34,295 nucleotides of DNA from Anaerolineales bacterium (GTDB taxonomy: Bacteria; Chloroflexota; Anaerolineae; Anaerolineales; Anaerolineaceae): positions 1 through 34,295 of the forward strand of contig JAGVAB010000093.1 of NCBI GenBank assembly GCA_020060485.1, in the 5' to 3' direction. The position numbers and the translations under genes were made by a program. Under the pieces are notes generated by a model, which had not been told where the DNA came from, searched no databases, and was given only the letters and a program-made list of their open reading frames with translations. Positions 32,898 to 34,295 of this stretch are shown here, one piece after another. The first letter of the stretch is position 1; each line of letters starts with the position of its first letter.

Positions 32898-34295
32898 TTA
32901 ATGGGGGAGGGCAAACACCGCGAGGCGGAAGCCGTAGTTGATGACCCTGTAGCGCGGGTTGTAGTTGCGGCGGGAGGCGACGCGTGCGCTCCTGTAATTG
33001 AAGTACCACGACCCGCCGCGCAAAGCCAGAAAATTGTGATCCGTGTCCCGGAAGTTCGCCTGCCACTCCCACACATTGCCGCTCAGGTCCATCACGCCAT
33101 GCGGCTGGCTCTCGCCCTGCGGGTACATCCACACCGGCGTGGTGCGCCCTATCCCGCTTTCTTCCGTGTTGGCATGGCGCACGATCTCCTTCTGCGGGTC
33201 ACTCAATTGTCCCCAGGCATACCGCTCACCTTCCTCGCCGCCCGCCGCCTGCACCCACTCCGCCTCGGTCGGCAGGCGCAGTTGCACCCCGCCCGGCTCC
33301 AGTCCAATTGCGTTCAGGGCTGCCCATTCCGCCTGTTCCCCGTGCGCCGCCAGCCATTTGCAGTAGGCGTTGGCCTCATACCAACTGATGCCCACCACCG
33401 GCGCATTGCGCCGCCCGACCCCGAAGCGGGCGTCCCCCCAATATCTGGGCAGCACCTTGCGCCGTTCATCCAGGTTCTTATGCAGCCAGTCAACCCCCTT
33501 GCGTCCCCAATTCCCCACTCCCGCATAGTCCTTCTGCGGCTCGGCAAAGGCCGGAAAATCCAGCCAATACTTCTCCTCTGCAAAGTCTTCCGCATCCAGG
33601 AAGCGCGCATACTGCCCGTTGGTCACCGGGTAGCGCGCCAGCCAGAATTCGGGTGCGTCTTTGCCCGGGATGGGCACGAAGCTGTGCAGGTCATCGGGCT
33701 CGTAGCCCAGTTCGTCAGCCAGGCTGGCTAATTCTGCCCTTATGCGCGGATCGGGAAGCGGGGTAACAGCAAGTGCTTTCAATTGCGCAAAAATACGCTC
33801 GGCAGAAGGTGCTGCCTTGCTCGGAAAGGCGCTTTGATATAAAACCAGTAATTCACCGGCAAGCCAGATCATACGGGCTTGCTCTTCTTCGTTTTTTGTC
33901 ACACCGGTATCAGCAAGGGCATCCAACAAAGCCGACATGGTCGGACGCTGGGGAGAACCAAAACAAAGGTGCTCTCCCAAAAGTTTGATTGATTCATGCC
34001 AGCGGTCGCTTTTTCCTACCAGTTTGTAAACATATTCATCAGGATCAATATCTGACAAATACCGCGCAGCCAGATATTCCTCAAATGTCAGATGCGGAAA
34101 CGTATATACTTTTCGGGAAGGCTTTCCAGACGTGGAAATCGTACCCTGGAGCATCAAGAGTCCATTGGCGCTCTGGCAATATTCCAGAAACGTTTCAACC
34201 TTTTCCCGATCCTGCAGGTAAACCTTCAAAACGCCATCCAGCAAATCCTCTGTCACCAGAGCTGTTTCACTGCTCTTGCGCTGATTTCCTTGTAA
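32898..34295 (-). CDS. DGR target protein: NACHT-like C-terminal part plus FGE-sulfatase (C-type-lectin-fold) domain, partial
   Basis: The frame is open to the right edge (LQGNQRKSSETAL precedes the GTG at 34256), so the N-terminus is missing. Near the visible start, YTFPHLTFEEYLAARYL matches the conserved helix at the C-terminal end of NACHT/STAND NTPase modules. A helical linker follows. From FVPIPGKDAPEFWLARYPVT on is an FGE-sulfatase domain, with RLPTEAEWVQAA, MDLSGNVWEW and LRGGSW. The last ~40 residues are the VR, ending in [11 protein letters not shown], which in this fold forms an exposed ligand-binding surface. The NTPase core would be outside the window. I infer a receptor whose tip is diversified; the ligand is unknown. 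Confidence 0.92.
   Translation of the reverse strand, partial: LQGNQRKSSETALVTEDLLDGVLKVYLQDREKVETFLEYCQSANGLLMLQGTISTSGKPSRKVYTFPHLTFEEYLAARYLSDIDPDEYVYKLVGKSDRWHESIKLLGEHLCFGSPQRPTMSALLDALADTGVTKNEEEQARMIWLAGELLVLYQSAFPSKAAPSAERIFAQLKALAVTPLPDPRIRAELASLADELGYEPDDLHSFVPIPGKDAPEFWLARYPVTNGQYARFLDAEDFAEEKYWLDFPAFAEPQKDYAGVGNWGRKGVDWLHKNLDERRKVLPRYWGDARFGVGRRNAPVVGISWYEANAYCKWLAAHGEQAEWAALNAIGLEPGGVQLRLPTEAEWVQAAGGEEGERYAWGQLSDPQKEIVRHANTEESGIGRTTPVWMYPQGESQPHGVMDLSGNVWEWQANFRDTDHNFLALRGGSWYFNYRSARVASRRNYNPRYRVINYGFRLAVFALPH
32906..33027 (-). repeat. DGR variable repeat (VR)
   Basis: The 122-bp VR encodes the last part of the target protein, ending six bases before its stop codon. Compared with the TR, 11 of the 15 Asn codons are changed (to Y, F, S, S, R, Y, R, Y, V, I, Y). 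The 16 substitutions all hit TR-strand adenines. The final 30 bp are identical to the TR and hold the likely IMH. One TR codon (CAC) is absent. Confidence 0.96.

Larger units (their letters stand above)
31263..34295 (-). mobile_element. Diversity-generating retroelement (DGR) cassette
   Basis: In transcription order the cassette holds the target gene with its VR, a hairpin, the RT with Avd domain, and the TR. DGRs copy the TR RNA into cDNA with errors at adenines and paste it into the VR, changing a surface of the target protein while the TR stays intact. All core parts are present here and TR/VR differ only at A positions once a 3-nt gap is allowed. The order VR-RT-TR, with TR last, differs from the commonly cited VR-avd-TR-RT layout. 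The target gene runs off the right edge, so the cassette is incomplete in this window. Confidence 0.95.

Noticed and set aside
32795..33076. Longer N-terminus for the reverse transcriptase
   Set aside because: The extra 94 codons run through the VR and repeat tract in a different frame from the target gene. The ATG at 32794 has a strong AAAGGAGG.

Overview
The window looks like chromosomal DNA of an Anaerolineae-type member of the Chloroflexota. This is an inference from the gene repertoire: lipoprotein substrate-binding proteins with Ala/Pro-rich tethers, enlarged ABC permeases, a ParB-like/universal-stress fusion, an isolated dockerin-like protein and frequent TTG starts. No rRNA, tRNA, CRISPR array or insertion sequence was found.

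Layout. 1-1730: a NYN-domain RNase-like gene and a queuosine-precursor transporter. 1970-5500 (minus strand): a phosphonate-type ABC transporter, phnD-phnC-phnE, with its own promoter and a hairpin after the binding-protein gene. 5600-17460 (minus strand): an alpha-galactoside utilisation block in the order GH36 alpha-galactosidase, LacI regulator, binding protein, two permeases, an unknown GT-B-like protein, galT and galK. A TTGACA promoter and a 32-bp perfect palindrome sit in front of lacI. The block would import galactosides, release galactose, and pass it through GalK and GalT; galE and the transporter ATPase are not here. 17580-20700 (plus strand): a small membrane protein, a ParB-like/tandem-USP protein and a secreted dockerin-like protein. 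20700-25170 (minus strand): a C39-like lipoprotein, YjbQ, CysQ, a Gfo/Idh/MocA oxidoreductase, an Smr protein and a YcgN-type protein. 25350-31080: pepT, a sirtuin, an HD-GYP response regulator, a cupin, a tyrosine phosphatase and a small membrane protein. Two diverged copies of a ~104-bp nested palindrome lie at 1812-1914 and 24115-24219.

The most notable region is 31263-34295 (minus strand), a diversity-generating retroelement (DGR). It has a target gene whose C-terminal FGE-sulfatase/C-type-lectin-fold domain ends in a variable repeat (VR), a reverse transcriptase with an Avd domain in the same reading frame, and an adenine-rich template repeat (TR) directly downstream. After allowing one 3-nt gap, TR and VR differ at 16 positions and every one is an A in the TR coding strand. 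The target protein, cut by the window edge, carries the C-terminal end of what looks like a NACHT/STAND NTPase module, so the DGR seems to diversify the sensor tip of an NTPase-linked receptor. The RT-Avd fusion has the marks of a frame-changing deletion near 31801: the other frame resumes an RT-like C-terminus and stops at a TGA overlapping the Avd ATG.
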